Assembly (NCBI GenBank): GCA_028274465.1
Contig: CM051456.1
Location: 84,120,753 to 84,184,752 of the forward strand
Length of the DNA: 64,000 bases
DNA from: Plantago ovata
Lineage: Eukaryota > Streptophyta > Magnoliopsida > Lamiales > Plantaginaceae
Direction of reading: 5' to 3'
This document shows, piece by piece, positions 20,103-30,171 of this stretch. How positions within the stretch are numbered: the first letter of the stretch is position 1; the number at the start of each line of letters is the position of its first letter. The position numbers were made by a program, and so were the translations under genes. Below the pieces are notes generated by a model, which had not been told where the DNA came from, ran no database searches, and saw nothing but the letters and a program-made list of their open reading frames with translations.

Positions 20103-20446
20103 AGACACCAACCAACAGAGGCCACATTTATCGGTAGTATTTTTATATTATCGTTATTTTGGCTTGTTTACCATTGTTGGTTGAAACTCTTTTCATTTCG
20201 ATTTGATTGTATGATGTTATGATTTATGACTCTTGTACTCTTTATTTGCTTTTGTAGTTGTGGCCTGTGTGCCTTTTGTCGTGATTAGTTTAGTCTAGTG
20301 TTTGTCTTGGTGCCTTAGGTGATTAAGATAGGAAAAAAACATCGAAAATCGGGAAACAGATCCAAGCGAAGCGCCTGGCAAGCCCAAGCGGTCCGCTTGG
20401 AATTCCAGTAAGAATTTCATTCTTATTGGAATTTCAAGCGGAGCGC
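20103..20446 (+). mobile_element. Start of the Y2 3' non-coding region
   Basis: No gene is seen here. From about 20245 it matches Y1 (about 6640). It ends in a CCAAGCG/CGCTTGG palindrome block (20362-20446) that contains a third copy of the ATTCCAGTAAGAAT-TTC-ATTCTTATTGGAAT palindrome. X-plus interrupts the block at 20447, and the target duplication AGCGC is at 20442-20446. Confidence 0.8.
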
Positions 20447-21716
20447 TGATGAATGTGTATTTTACACTTTCATTCGAGTCTTTTTCACCTATTTTAGCTA
20501 TCATCTATGTTAATTTAGCTATATTTTAATGCATTTTATTAGAATAGTGTAACGTTTCCCTTTAGATTTTGTTTTACAGGTTTTGGTTGAAATTCGAAGA
20601 TTTCCGGGCAATTATATTGAAGTTGACAAGGAATTGGTGTTCCAGAAGCCTATTTGGAGTATCTGAAGGTTTCCGGATAGGATTTGAAGTCTAGGGGCCG
20701 AATTTGGAGGTTAGAAGGCTACTAGAAGTCAGAAACCGAGTCCGAAAAGGGGAAGAAATCCGAAAACGCGGAATTCCGCGAGTTTTTCTCTGGGGCGAAC
20801 CGCCCCAGAGGTGGGGCGAACCGCCCCACAGTAATTCGGGGCCTATATATAGTTGCTCAGTTTTCTCCGAAAATCATATCTTTCCAGACCTACTTTCTCA
20901 CCTCTCTCTATAGTTTTAGGTAGGAACTTCCCGGGGCCTGTCCTGGGAGTTCTGTAGCTTAGGGGATACTTTTTCATAGCAGTTTGGAGCTCGTAGGACC
21001 GCAATCATCCAGAGACTGACAACCTTCGGTAACTTTGTATCTTATAGTTTTATTCTACTTATTTTATTATATTCTTTCAACATGTTTTCTTCTATGATTT
21101 CTGTTGATTGCATGCCTATTATGAGTTGCTAAACTTATCGTTGGTGGTAGTATGTGAATTCTTAGCGAAGGGAAGATAATCATGCTAATGGCTATATCGC
21201 GCATTATACTCCGTGTCATTGCTTTATTTCGTTGATGAGTTGTAACCAAAATTCTCGTATGATGTATTAATTATTATGCACAATTGGACACTTGTCGACC
21301 ATCAGACCAATTATCTTCGTAGTGTTGAATAATTACGGAACACATTAGGACAATCGTGATTGACTTGTCAGACCAATTATCTTCGTAGTGCTTAATATTT
21401 GCAACATGACACTAGATTGATTCAAAGATTTCTATGCAAGACCGAGGAATTTATGCATGATTATCGACCCGTTATGTTAAAAAGGACCATACTATCACCA
21501 ATCTCCATTATCTTCTAGAAACCCCCTATTGCTATCTGTCTGCTGTTTTATATTCTCTTGTTAAATAAATAAAGCAAGTTATAGTCCTGAGAGAACGACA
21601 CTCGAGTCATTCTACTGCTACACTACGGTTTTCGTTGTAGTTGTGGATTGCCTTTGGCTAAATAACAAATTTATTTGATTCGTTCGCGTTGGAGCACGAT
21701 ATCCGCGCGTTCATCA
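20447..21716 (+). repeat. 5' LTR of X-plus
   Basis: 1270 bp, TGATGAATGTG to TTCATCA. Two GGGGCG-AAC-CGCCCC palindromes (20802-20833) stand directly before the TATA-like CTATATATAG (20843-20852), which marks the promoter. Confidence 0.95.
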
Positions 21717-21719
21717 AAT

Positions 21720-21737
21720 TGGCGCCGTTGCCGGGGA
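21720..21737 (+). other. Primer-binding site of X-plus (tRNA-Asp)
   Basis: TGGCGCCGTTGCCGGGGA, 3 bp after the LTR, is complementary to the 3' end of plant tRNA-Asp including CCA, the primer expected for Athila-like elements. Confidence 0.9.
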
Positions 21738-21885
21738 CTAAACTCCTTTTTTCTATTTAATTTGTTTATATTTTCAGCTTTAGATTCCTAATTCTATTAG
21801 TTTTAGTTTTTCCTTTTTAATCTTTCTCTGATACTGCTTTACTAGTCTGTTTCTAATCACCTTTCCTAGTCTGTTATAGATAGTG

Positions 21886-23893
21886 TATACCGCATACACG
21901 TTCTGCAGGAACACCGCTTGCTGATTCAATTGCTGAGATCGACAGAGTCTACCACCAAAGAAGGCGACTACTTGAAAGGCACGCACTAGAGGAAATAGAG
22001 TAAACCGATTTCTCTGAATCTCTACTCAGTCTATTCAAGGAAATCGACGGAATGGTAGAAGCTAGACCACTGAAGGCATGGGTACAACCCACCAAGGATT
22101 GTATGAGGGGACCGGTGATTGTTCTTTCGTCTGCAACCCGAGATCTGGAGATCAAGAACCACGCATTCCAACAACTGCCGAGGTTCTATGGCTTATCAAG
22201 GGAATATGTGATGGGGTACTTACACGATATCGATGATTTCGTCAACCAACTCCCACGACCCGGAGCTGACATAACAACAGATGAGTTGAGGATGAAGGTT
22301 TTTGCTATGGGACTTGGCGACAGAGCCAAGTCATGGCTGAATTCTCTTCCAGCAGGCTCGCTGGACACTTGGGAAAAGGTTTTTTCAGCTTTCATGGAGA
22401 AATACTTCCCTCACACCTTGACTACCGCGCTAAAGGCGCAGATCACTGGATTCAAACAGGACTATGATGAGACTATCTACACCGCGTTTGAGAGGTTCCA
22501 AGATCTCACGAACAAGTGCCCTCACCATGGTTTTGAACTTTCCGACCTAGTCCAACACTTCTACAATGGACTAACCTTCGAGAACCAACAAGTGGTGGAT
22601 TTCCAATGCCGAGGTAATATTTGGGAGGAAACCGCAGAAGCCGTTTGGGCGGTTTTCAAAAGGCTTGCTAAGGGTTCGCAGTTCAAGGACCCAAGAGCAA
22701 TGGTTAGGAGACATGGACCTGAAGCTCCACCGACTCAAGAAGCCCCTATGTACAGGGGGAATGGGGATCAATTCGAGTGCTTTACCAACGAATTGAAGCA
22801 AGTCCTCAAGAGCTCCACCGGAACAACTGTTTCGAACGAAGTATGCCGAATATGCAAGAACTATGGGCATGGGGCTCATATGTGTAGATTGGAGCTGGCA
22901 TACGATAATGGCAACTGGGCTCGAGGAGGCGAAGAAGAAGCCTTTGCTACGGAGTTTGGTACTCAAGAAGTTAGCTACGGACAAGACGGTAGGAATCCTC
23001 GAGGTGGATTTTGGAGAAGAGGATACCGTAACAATCAAGGATATGCACCGACCAACCAAACTTATGGACCTAACCAAGACCATAGTAGGGTAAACTATGG
23101 TAATGACCACTACGAAAAGCCCGCCCCGAAAGAGCCACCGAAGTCGAAATAGGCTCAACTGATGGAGAACTTGCAGAAGATGGTTGATCACACACAGAGA
23201 TTTCTCAAACGTTATGAAGAAGATTCCGAGAAGACTAGGGCAAGGCTTGATAGGTTGGAAGAGAGCACTAGGCTTGCCCATCAAAAGTTGCAAGAGTTGA
23301 TCGACCGAGGAGCAAGTAGAGAACAAGGCAAACTGCCTAGCAACACTGTGAAGTCGAAATTGGCTGGTGATGTACCTGACGAAATCACCATCAGGAAGGT
23401 CGTTAGGTGCGAGTGTTGCATGAAGGAAGAACTTCTACAGACTGAGGAAGAAGAGGAGGACCTTGGTTCTGACGCAAGTGATGAGGAGCAAGAGGATCCC
23501 GAACCACTCCCTAAAAGTTTCGATGTTAAGGTAGGGATTGGTGAGCTTGAAGATGTCCGTGCCACACTAGACACGGGATCCTACTCAAACATAATCCCTT
23601 TGAACGTGTTTGAAAAGAGCAACCTTGGAAAACTATCTGAGCAAAGGGCTATTGTGCGTCTGGCGGATGGATCCTTTATGAGACCCGAGGGCGTTGTGAA
23701 AAACGTGTTGGTCAAGATTGGTGAAGCATCTATATACACCAATTTCGTAGTTATGCCGGCATCTGCACCTGGGACGGGGGATGTCATACTATTAGGGAAA
23801 ACATTCTTGACTAAACTACGCTCCGTGATGGACATCTACCAAAGAACTTGCACTATTGAAGTAAATGGCAAGCAACACGTGTTGAAAGCCTAA
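21886..23893 (+). CDS. Gag-protease of X-plus
   Basis: The Gag core shows RGPVIVLSSATRDLEIKNH, FQQLPRFYGLSREYVMGYL and CPHHGFELSDLVQHFYNGL. A zinc knuckle CRICKNYGHGAHMC follows, then a Gly/Asn/Tyr-rich stretch (about 22980-23100), a coiled-coil-like segment (ENLQKMVDHTQRFLKRYEE) and an acidic linker. The aspartic protease has its catalytic Asp in ATLDTGSYSNIIPLNVFE and the conserved GDVILLGKTFLTKLRSVMDIY. The end is VNGKQHVLKA at 23893. Gag assembles the particle and the protease would process it. The same region in X-minus (31490-33502) is very similar. Broken in about two places. Confidence 0.9.
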
Positions 23894-25618
23894 CCTGATC
23901 CACCTGAACCGCCTGATATTACTACTCACTACTGTGGTCTTGCAGCCTATATTCTTTCTTATTCACAGGTTCGTGGCATGGAAAGGAGATCAATGAAGGG
24001 GAAGCCTAGTACCCGCAAAAAGAAGAGATAGGCGCAGACAGGAGTCGAGTCAAAGACTTTAAACAATGACGCTATCCGGGAGGCAACCCGGAATTTTTAT
24101 CGCTTTCTTTACCGCTTTAGATTTTATCTCACGAGTTTGATTGAGTATTATAGGTCACTTATACAAGCATTAGCTCTCACCTTGGATCCACTTTCGACGT
24201 TCGGGACGAGTGACGACGTTCAGGTTTGGGGAGGAGGCTATCGCTGGTTATCTCTATACTTATCTTGCTTATGATAAACTCGTGAAATTTTTTGCATTTG
24301 CACGTTTACTGCTTTCCTAGGATAGTCTTGCATGTTTTATATGGAGTTTATTGCCGAATGTTTTGAACTTTTTTATTGGGTAGATCAACTAACTATGCCA
24401 TTAATCGTATGCTTCATGTATATGAATTTGTTTGAGGTTTTTCTCGCTTGGCTTGTCACATTTATGTATTGCACTTAGTTAAGCTTGGTAGTCTCGACAT
24501 CACTTAGTGGTGTTTTATCTACTGCGGTTCACGAAGGCCTTCATAATAGGATGATGCATGTTAGGGTCTTATGGTTGTTTTCCCGAGTAATTATGTACCT
24601 AAGAGGCAACAAGTCTTCACCATGCTTTGAGATTGCTAAATGACTAGGAAGGAGGTAGTGTGAGGTTGTGTGATCCTTTGTTTATAACCTATTCTTCCGA
24701 ATAGGTTTGGGGAGGGGGTTACACCATCATAGACTTGTTTCTGTTTTTCATTTTCGTTTTGTGAGTTTATTTTTCCTCTTCCGTAAATTTTGTGCTCCAA
24801 CCTATTCTTTCGAATAGGATTGGGGAAGTCGTGTGAGTCATTTTGTTTCTCTCTTTGTTATGCTACTGCTGGCTAGAAAAAAAATAGAAAAAAAAAAGAA
24901 AAGAAAAAAATTTCCAGAAAAAAAAGTGAAAAAGAAAAAAGAAAAAAGAATCTGGGAAGAAAAAAAAGAAAAGACCCCAAAAAAGCAAAGAAGGGTCCAA
25001 AAGAAAAAAGAAAGCCAAATAGCAGTTTAGCAAAGTGTTGAGTCTTTTCCATTTTTGTAATGTTCGTAATCGTGTTTTCTATTTTTTATCTTTTTCGTCT
25101 TGAGTGTCATCTGTTCTAGACCACCCTCGTCCTGCCATTCAGGAAGTGGTGAATAGTTTAAGACTTTACTTGAGAGATGGGTAGAATAGGGGAGAGTTAT
25201 CTTTTATAGGGAACCCTCCTTCGTTTGATGAGAGCCAGTACTGGTTCGACCTCTTTGAGGGAAAGTCTTAACATGGTGGAACATCAGTAAGTCCTCAGTT
25301 TCATAGGCACGGGACAACCATTCGTATCTTAGCATGCTTCATTACGTCGTCACTGACTAGGTCCAGGTAGAGAATGTTACGAGAGACTATCCTGTCTTGA
25401 CATAAGTGCTTATGTGGATGTGTATAAGTCAATCGAGGTATTCTTCAACCTATAGTCATGCTATGATTTATATGGATTTTGTTCATATGTTATTTGATAG
25501 ATTCAGTAGACTAGTTCATTTTATTTGGCATGAGACTCCATTTTGTGTCTTGCAGGTTTTTTGTATTAGAGTCTAGCTTAGTTGCTTGAGGACAAGCAAA
25601 GGTTCGGTTTGGGGAGTT
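23894..25618 (+). mobile_element. Non-coding 3' region of X-plus
   Basis: No gene is seen here. In order: the TCCGGG-AGGCAA-CCCGGA hairpin (about 24086-24104); AGGTTTGGGGAGGAGG (24222-24237); the CATCAC-TTA-GTGGTG hairpin (24498-24512); AACCTATTC/GAATAGGTT hairpins at 24686-24707 and 24799-24820, each followed by TGGGGAGG or TGGGGAAG; a purine tract (24870-25015); a block conserved in Y and Z (25105-25450); and the terminal TTGCTTGAGGACAAGCAA hairpin (25582-25599) with the polypurine tract TTTGGGGAG touching the LTR. Lysine-rich frames here come from the purine tract. Confidence 0.88.
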
Positions 25619-26941
25619 TGATGAATGTGTATTTTACACTTTCATTCGAGTTTTTTTCACCTATTTTAGCTATCCTCTATGTTAATTTAGCTATATTTTA
25701 ATGCATTTTATTAGAATAGTGTCACGTTTCCCTTTAGATTTTGTTTTACAGGTTTTGGTTGAAATTCGAAGATTTCTGGGCAATTATATTGAAGTTGACA
25801 AGGAATTGGTGTTCCAGAAGCCTATTTGGAGTATCTGAAGGTTTCCGTATAGGATTTGACGTCTAGGGGCCGAATCTGGAGGTTAGAAGGCTACTAGAAG
25901 TCAGAAACCGAGTCCGAAAAGGGGAAGAAATCCAAAAACGCGTCGAAAACGCGGAATTCCGCGAGTTTTTCTCTGGGGCAGTTCGCCCCAGAGGTGGGGC
26001 GAACCGCCCCACACCGGGCGAACCACCCGGTGTGTGGGGCGAACCGCCCCAGAGTTAATTCGGGGCCTATATATAGTGCTCAGTTTTCTCTCCGAATATC
26101 ATATCTTTCCAGACCTTCTCTCTCACCTCTCTCTATAGTTTTAGGTAGGAACTTCCCGGGGCCTGTCCTGGGAGTTCTGTAGCTTAGGGGATACTTTTTC
26201 ATAGCAGTTTGGAGCTCGTAGGACCGCAATCATCCGGAGACTGACAACCTTCGGTAACTTTGTATCTTACAGTTTTATTCTACTTATTTTATTATATTCT
26301 TTCAACATGTTTTCTTCTATGATTTCTGTTGATTGCATGCCTATTATGAGTAGCTAAACTTATCGTTGGTGGTAGTATGTGAATTCTTAGGGAAGGGAAG
26401 ATAATCATGCTAATGGCTATATCGCGCATTATACTCCGTGTCATTGCTTTATTTCGTTGATCAGTTGTAACCAAAATTCTCGTATGATGTATTAATTATT
26501 ATGCACAATTGGACACTTGTCGACCATCAGACAAATTATCTTCGTAGTGTTGAATAATTACGGAACACATTAGGACAATCGTGATTGACTTGTCAGACCA
26601 ATTATCTTCGTAGTGCTTAATATTTGCAACATGACACTAGATTGATTCAAAGATTTCTATGCAAGACCGAGGAATTTATGCATGATTATCGAACCGTTAT
26701 GTTAAGAAGGACCATACTATCACCAATCTCCATTATCTGCTAGAAACCCCCTATTGCTATCTGTCTGCTGTTTTATATTCTCTTGTTAAATAGATAAAGC
26801 AAGTTATAGTCCTGAGAGAACGACACTCGAGTCATTCTACTGCTACACTACGGTTTTTGTTGTAGTTGTGGATTGCCTTTGGCTAAATAACAAATTTATT
26901 TGATTCGTTCGTGTTGGAGCACGACATCCGCGCGTTCATCA
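25619..26941 (+). repeat. 3' LTR of X-plus
   Basis: 1323 bp, 53 bp longer than its partner. It carries four palindromes of the GGGGCG-NNN-CGCCCC kind (25974-26052) before CTATATATAG (26067-26076), where the 5' LTR has two. Otherwise it aligns end to end with 20447-21716. Confidence 0.95.
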
Positions 26942-28655
26942 AGCGCCTGGAGCCTCCCAAGCGCTCCGCCTGGACCCTGTACCCAGATTTTCCTCGTTTT
27001 TTCCATTCTTCTCACCTTTGCGCACCCGTTTTCACATGTTTCTTGAGTCCTTTCAGGTACTACTCATATATAGGAGATTGGACACGAACCTTTATCTCGG
27101 GGAAGTGTACTTTCAATCCAATTTTTCCTTTTCATTCAACTTTTCTTTGCTCGAGGACGAGCAAAAGTTTAGGTTTGGGGAGGAGGAATTGGATTTTCAG
27201 TACTATTTGCTTGTGTGGTTCGTACATGCCTGATTTTACTCAAGTTCATGTGATTTGTCGTGTTTTTTCAAAATTTTGCATGCATATCATCCCTAGATTA
27301 GTTGTTGCACGTTGTTGTGTGTGGAGTTTATTGCCAAGTCTTTTCAACTTTTTTACTGAGTAGACTAAGTGTTTATGACCATTGATCATATGTTGCATCA
27401 CTCTGCAAGTAGTTTGAGGCTTGTCTCGCTTGGTTTGTCACATTCGCATGTGCACTAGTTAAGCTTAGTAGTCTCGACATCACCTTGAGTGGTGTTTCTT
27501 CTGCTGCGGTTCACGATGGCCTTATAAAATGATGCATGTTAGAGTCTATGGTTGTAGCCCGTGTAATTATGTACGTAAGAGGCGACAAGTTCTTCACCTC
27601 GATTAGAGATTGCTAAATGCCTAGGAAGGAGGTAGTGTGAGGTGTGCGATTCCTTGTATTAAACCTATTCTATCGAATAGGTTTGGGGAGGGGGTTGCCT
27701 TATTGATGTTGTCTTTCGTCTTTGAGTCGTTGTAAAGTTTCCTTTTTCTTTTTCTTTTTGTTTTGTGTCCCAACCTATTCTTTCGAATAGGTTTGGGGAG
27801 GTGTCTTTGTAAAAGAGTCTTTCCTTTTTCTCTTTCGTCTTTGTGCTCAAACCTATTCTTTCGAATAGGTTTGGGGAGGTGTTTTTGACACTTAGTACTG
27901 CTGCTTGCCCCTATATATAAGAAAAAAAAAAAAAAAAAAAAAAAAAACAAGGAAAGAGAAAAAGAAAAGAAGAAAAAAAAGAGAAAAGAAAAAGAGAAAA
28001 TAAAAAAAAGGAAGAAGAAAGAAAATAAAGAATAAGACCCTAAAGCAAAAGAAGGGTCGTTGCAAGCCAAAAGCAGTCTCGTAGTGTTAGGTGTCATGTA
28101 AATATTTTGTCCTTGTGAAGTTATCGAGTTGTAAATTCTATCTTTCGTTTCGTGTCGCCTTTGTCCAAGGCCTGTTCTTGACCACCCTCGTCTTGCTATT
28201 CAAGAAGTGGTTGAAAGAGGCTCATTCTTGACTGTCTGGGTAGAATAGGGGAGTGTTATCTTTCTAAGGGAACCCTCCTTCGTTTGATGAGAGCCAGTAT
28301 TGGGTCGCCCTCTCTTGAGGAAAAGTCTCTCTTGGTGAACAGTAGTAAGCCCTCGGTTTCATAGGCACAGGGCAATTGTAGTATGATGACATGCATCATT
28401 ATGTCGTCGCTGACCAGGTCCAGGTAGAAGATGTTACGAGAGACTCCTTTGTTTAACCAAGTGCACATGAGAATGTGTATATTCGCAATCGAGGCATTCT
28501 TCAACCTACTTGCATGTCATGCTCATTTGGTTTTGTTCATAAGCATTTGGTAGATTCAATAGATTAGTTCACTTTACTTGGCATGAGACTCCTTTTGTGT
28601 TGCATTTAGGATAGTTTGTTGCTTGAGGACAAGCAAAGGTTTGGTTTGGGGAGTT
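26942..28655 (+). mobile_element. Non-coding 3' region of Y2, continued
   Basis: No gene is seen here. After the TSD AGCGC it resumes the palindrome block, then has the TTGCTCG-AGGA-CGAGCAA hairpin with AGGTTTGGGGAGG (about 27148-27184), the CATCACC-TTGA-GTGGTG hairpin (27478-27494), three AACCTATTC/GAATAGGTT hairpins (27662-27683, 27772-27793, about 27849-27871) each followed by TTTGGGGAGG, a long purine tract (27920-28040), the shared block (28165-28510), and the terminal hairpin and TTTGGGGAG tract. Confidence 0.88.
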
Positions 28656-30055
28656 TGATGAAAGTATTTTTTACGCGTTCATCTTGTCTTCTTTACCTTC
28701 TTTTGCTATCTTTTAGCCTTGTTTTTTGGTTAGTTTTGTAGAATAGTGTCACGCTTATTGTTTTCTGCATTTTCAGGCACTTAGGTACGAAATGGCGTTT
28801 TTGGAGCTAAAAACGAGCTTTTTGATAGAAAATGGCCCCGTTGAAGTTCCTTGATCTCCATGGCTTGTTCGTGAGTGTTTGAGCATCAATAAGCATCGAG
28901 AAGGATGAGTCCAAGGCCCCCCAGGGCCGTGCGAGGGCAAAAAGATTGAGTTTGAAGACAAAAATCTGCCTAGGAGCCAAGCTAAGAGTCTGGAATAGTG
29001 AAGCGCTCCGCTTCATTTTCCAGGAGCTTTGGCACAGAAGCCAAGCGAAGCGCTTGGAGGGCCAAAGCGCTTCGCTGGCCAAGCGCGCCGCTTCGCCTCT
29101 CCAAGCGGTCCGCTTGGCAGCGTTACGTTTTCGGATTTTTCTTCTTAGATCTGATCTTCAGTCATTTTTTGGATACTTTTGAACTGTAGCTTCGTTTTGG
29201 AGAGCTCCTAAGCCCCAAAACTCATAGAAAACTCAGATTACATTGTATTTTAGCTTGGATTAAAGGTTTGGCATAGGATTTCATCCATTGTTTCATCTAC
29301 GGAGAGGTTTTCATCAATACCCACCGATTAGTGACAGCTTGGTGGTAACATTGTACCATTATCTCTTGTCTAGTAGTTTGATTTGATGTATTCTATTTAC
29401 AATTCATATGATTTGATGTCTATGTTGATGAATATGAGTAGCTAAATCCTTTGTGTTGGTGGTAGAATGTAGAATATGCATGATATGGGTTATGTTTATG
29501 CTTACATGAGATTGTGATTCAATCTTGCTGCAAATCCCTTCATATGATTCTTAGTTGCCTATAAAATATATTCAAATTGAGTATAGTGACAAACTCTTGG
29601 TCAATGAAAGCTATAGGATTGTATGTTAGAGATTTGCAGCATGCTAGATAAATGGTGTTAGTGACAAGCACCTCTAAAGTATTGATAGTGGTCTTTTATG
29701 ATGTGTGTCTTGAAAGTTACCTAGACGAGTTGCTTAGCAGACTTGATTGAAGGTTTTACGCACTGAACTTGTGAGCATATTCGTAACCCATGCATGTGTA
29801 TTTGATTTCTACCACCAACCGTTTTCCAAACTTGATTACAACAATCTGATTTCTCGTTGCTTTGTTCTAAGAAAGCGATTCTATAAACATTTGAACTCGT
29901 TGTCTGAAATTACTAGAAAAAACCTCAAACAAAACCACGTTAGGTCCCGAGAGAACGACACTCGGGGAAAACTTGCCATTGCACTCTAGTTTGTGCAGTG
30001 ATAAGTGTTCTTTGGCTTTTCAAACAAATTTAATTGGTGAAAAACGACATCATCA
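28656..30055 (+). repeat. 3' LTR of Y2
   Basis: 1400 bp, TGATGAAAGTA to CATCATCA, aligned end to end with 14088-15489. GC-rich palindromes lie at about 28999-29118. TGACG follows at 30056-30060, the second half of the target-site duplication. Confidence 0.93.
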
Positions 30056-30171
30056 TGACGCACCTCTATCGCAGATCCAGACAACTCGTACATATGATGA
30101 GATGGTTGGGAGCTTGAAGCTACTCCCTTCCCCTTTGTGTTCGTGCCAGCTCTCCTCGATCTCGGTGCCAT
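30056..30171 (-). pseudogene. aORF start of X-minus
   Basis: On the minus strand this encodes MAPRSRRAGTNTKGKG followed by a Ser/Gln-rich stretch, the same kind of basic start as the Y2 aORF (MASRRTKRSRGEG). It stops at the Y2 insertion. The rest of the aORF lies beyond Y2 at 12884-14087. The gene is broken by the insertion. Confidence 0.6.

Larger units (their letters stand above)
20447..26941 (+). mobile_element. Element X-plus: gag-protease-only Athila-like element
   Basis: X-plus has LTRs 20447-21716 and 25619-26941 with AGCGC on both sides (20442-20446 and 26942-26946). The parts in order are the tRNA-Asp-type primer-binding site, gag-protease (about 21886-23893), the AGGCAA hairpin, a 1.5-kb non-coding region with hairpins and polypurine-like motifs, and the 3' LTR. 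There is no RT, RNase H, integrase or aORF. LTR differences counted by eye are about 28 in 1265, about 2.2%, or roughly 0.85 million years at 1.3e-8. Gag-protease is nearly open with only two or so breaks. Younger than its host Y2, as nesting requires. Confidence 0.92.
14088..30055 (+). mobile_element. Element Y2: gag-protease-aORF Athila-like element, nested
   Basis: Y2 is bounded by Y-type LTRs (14088-15489 and 28656-30055) and flanked by TGACG on both sides (14083-14087 and 30056-30060). Its parts are the primer-binding site (15493-15510), gag and protease (15633-17665 and 18359-18637), an aORF leader and N-terminal aORF (18638-20102), and a 3' region (20103-20446 and 26942-28655). No RT, RNase H or integrase is present. 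Cassandra and X-plus are inserted in it. LTR differences counted by eye are about 40 in 1400 (about 3%), roughly 1.1 million years at 1.3e-8 per site per year. It is broken by two insertions and a few smaller breaks. Confidence 0.9.

Noticed and set aside
24833-25030. Lysine-rich open frame that might be a small basic protein
   Set aside because: It is a translation of the purine tract in the X-plus 3' region; the same tract in other copies is in different frames and lengths.
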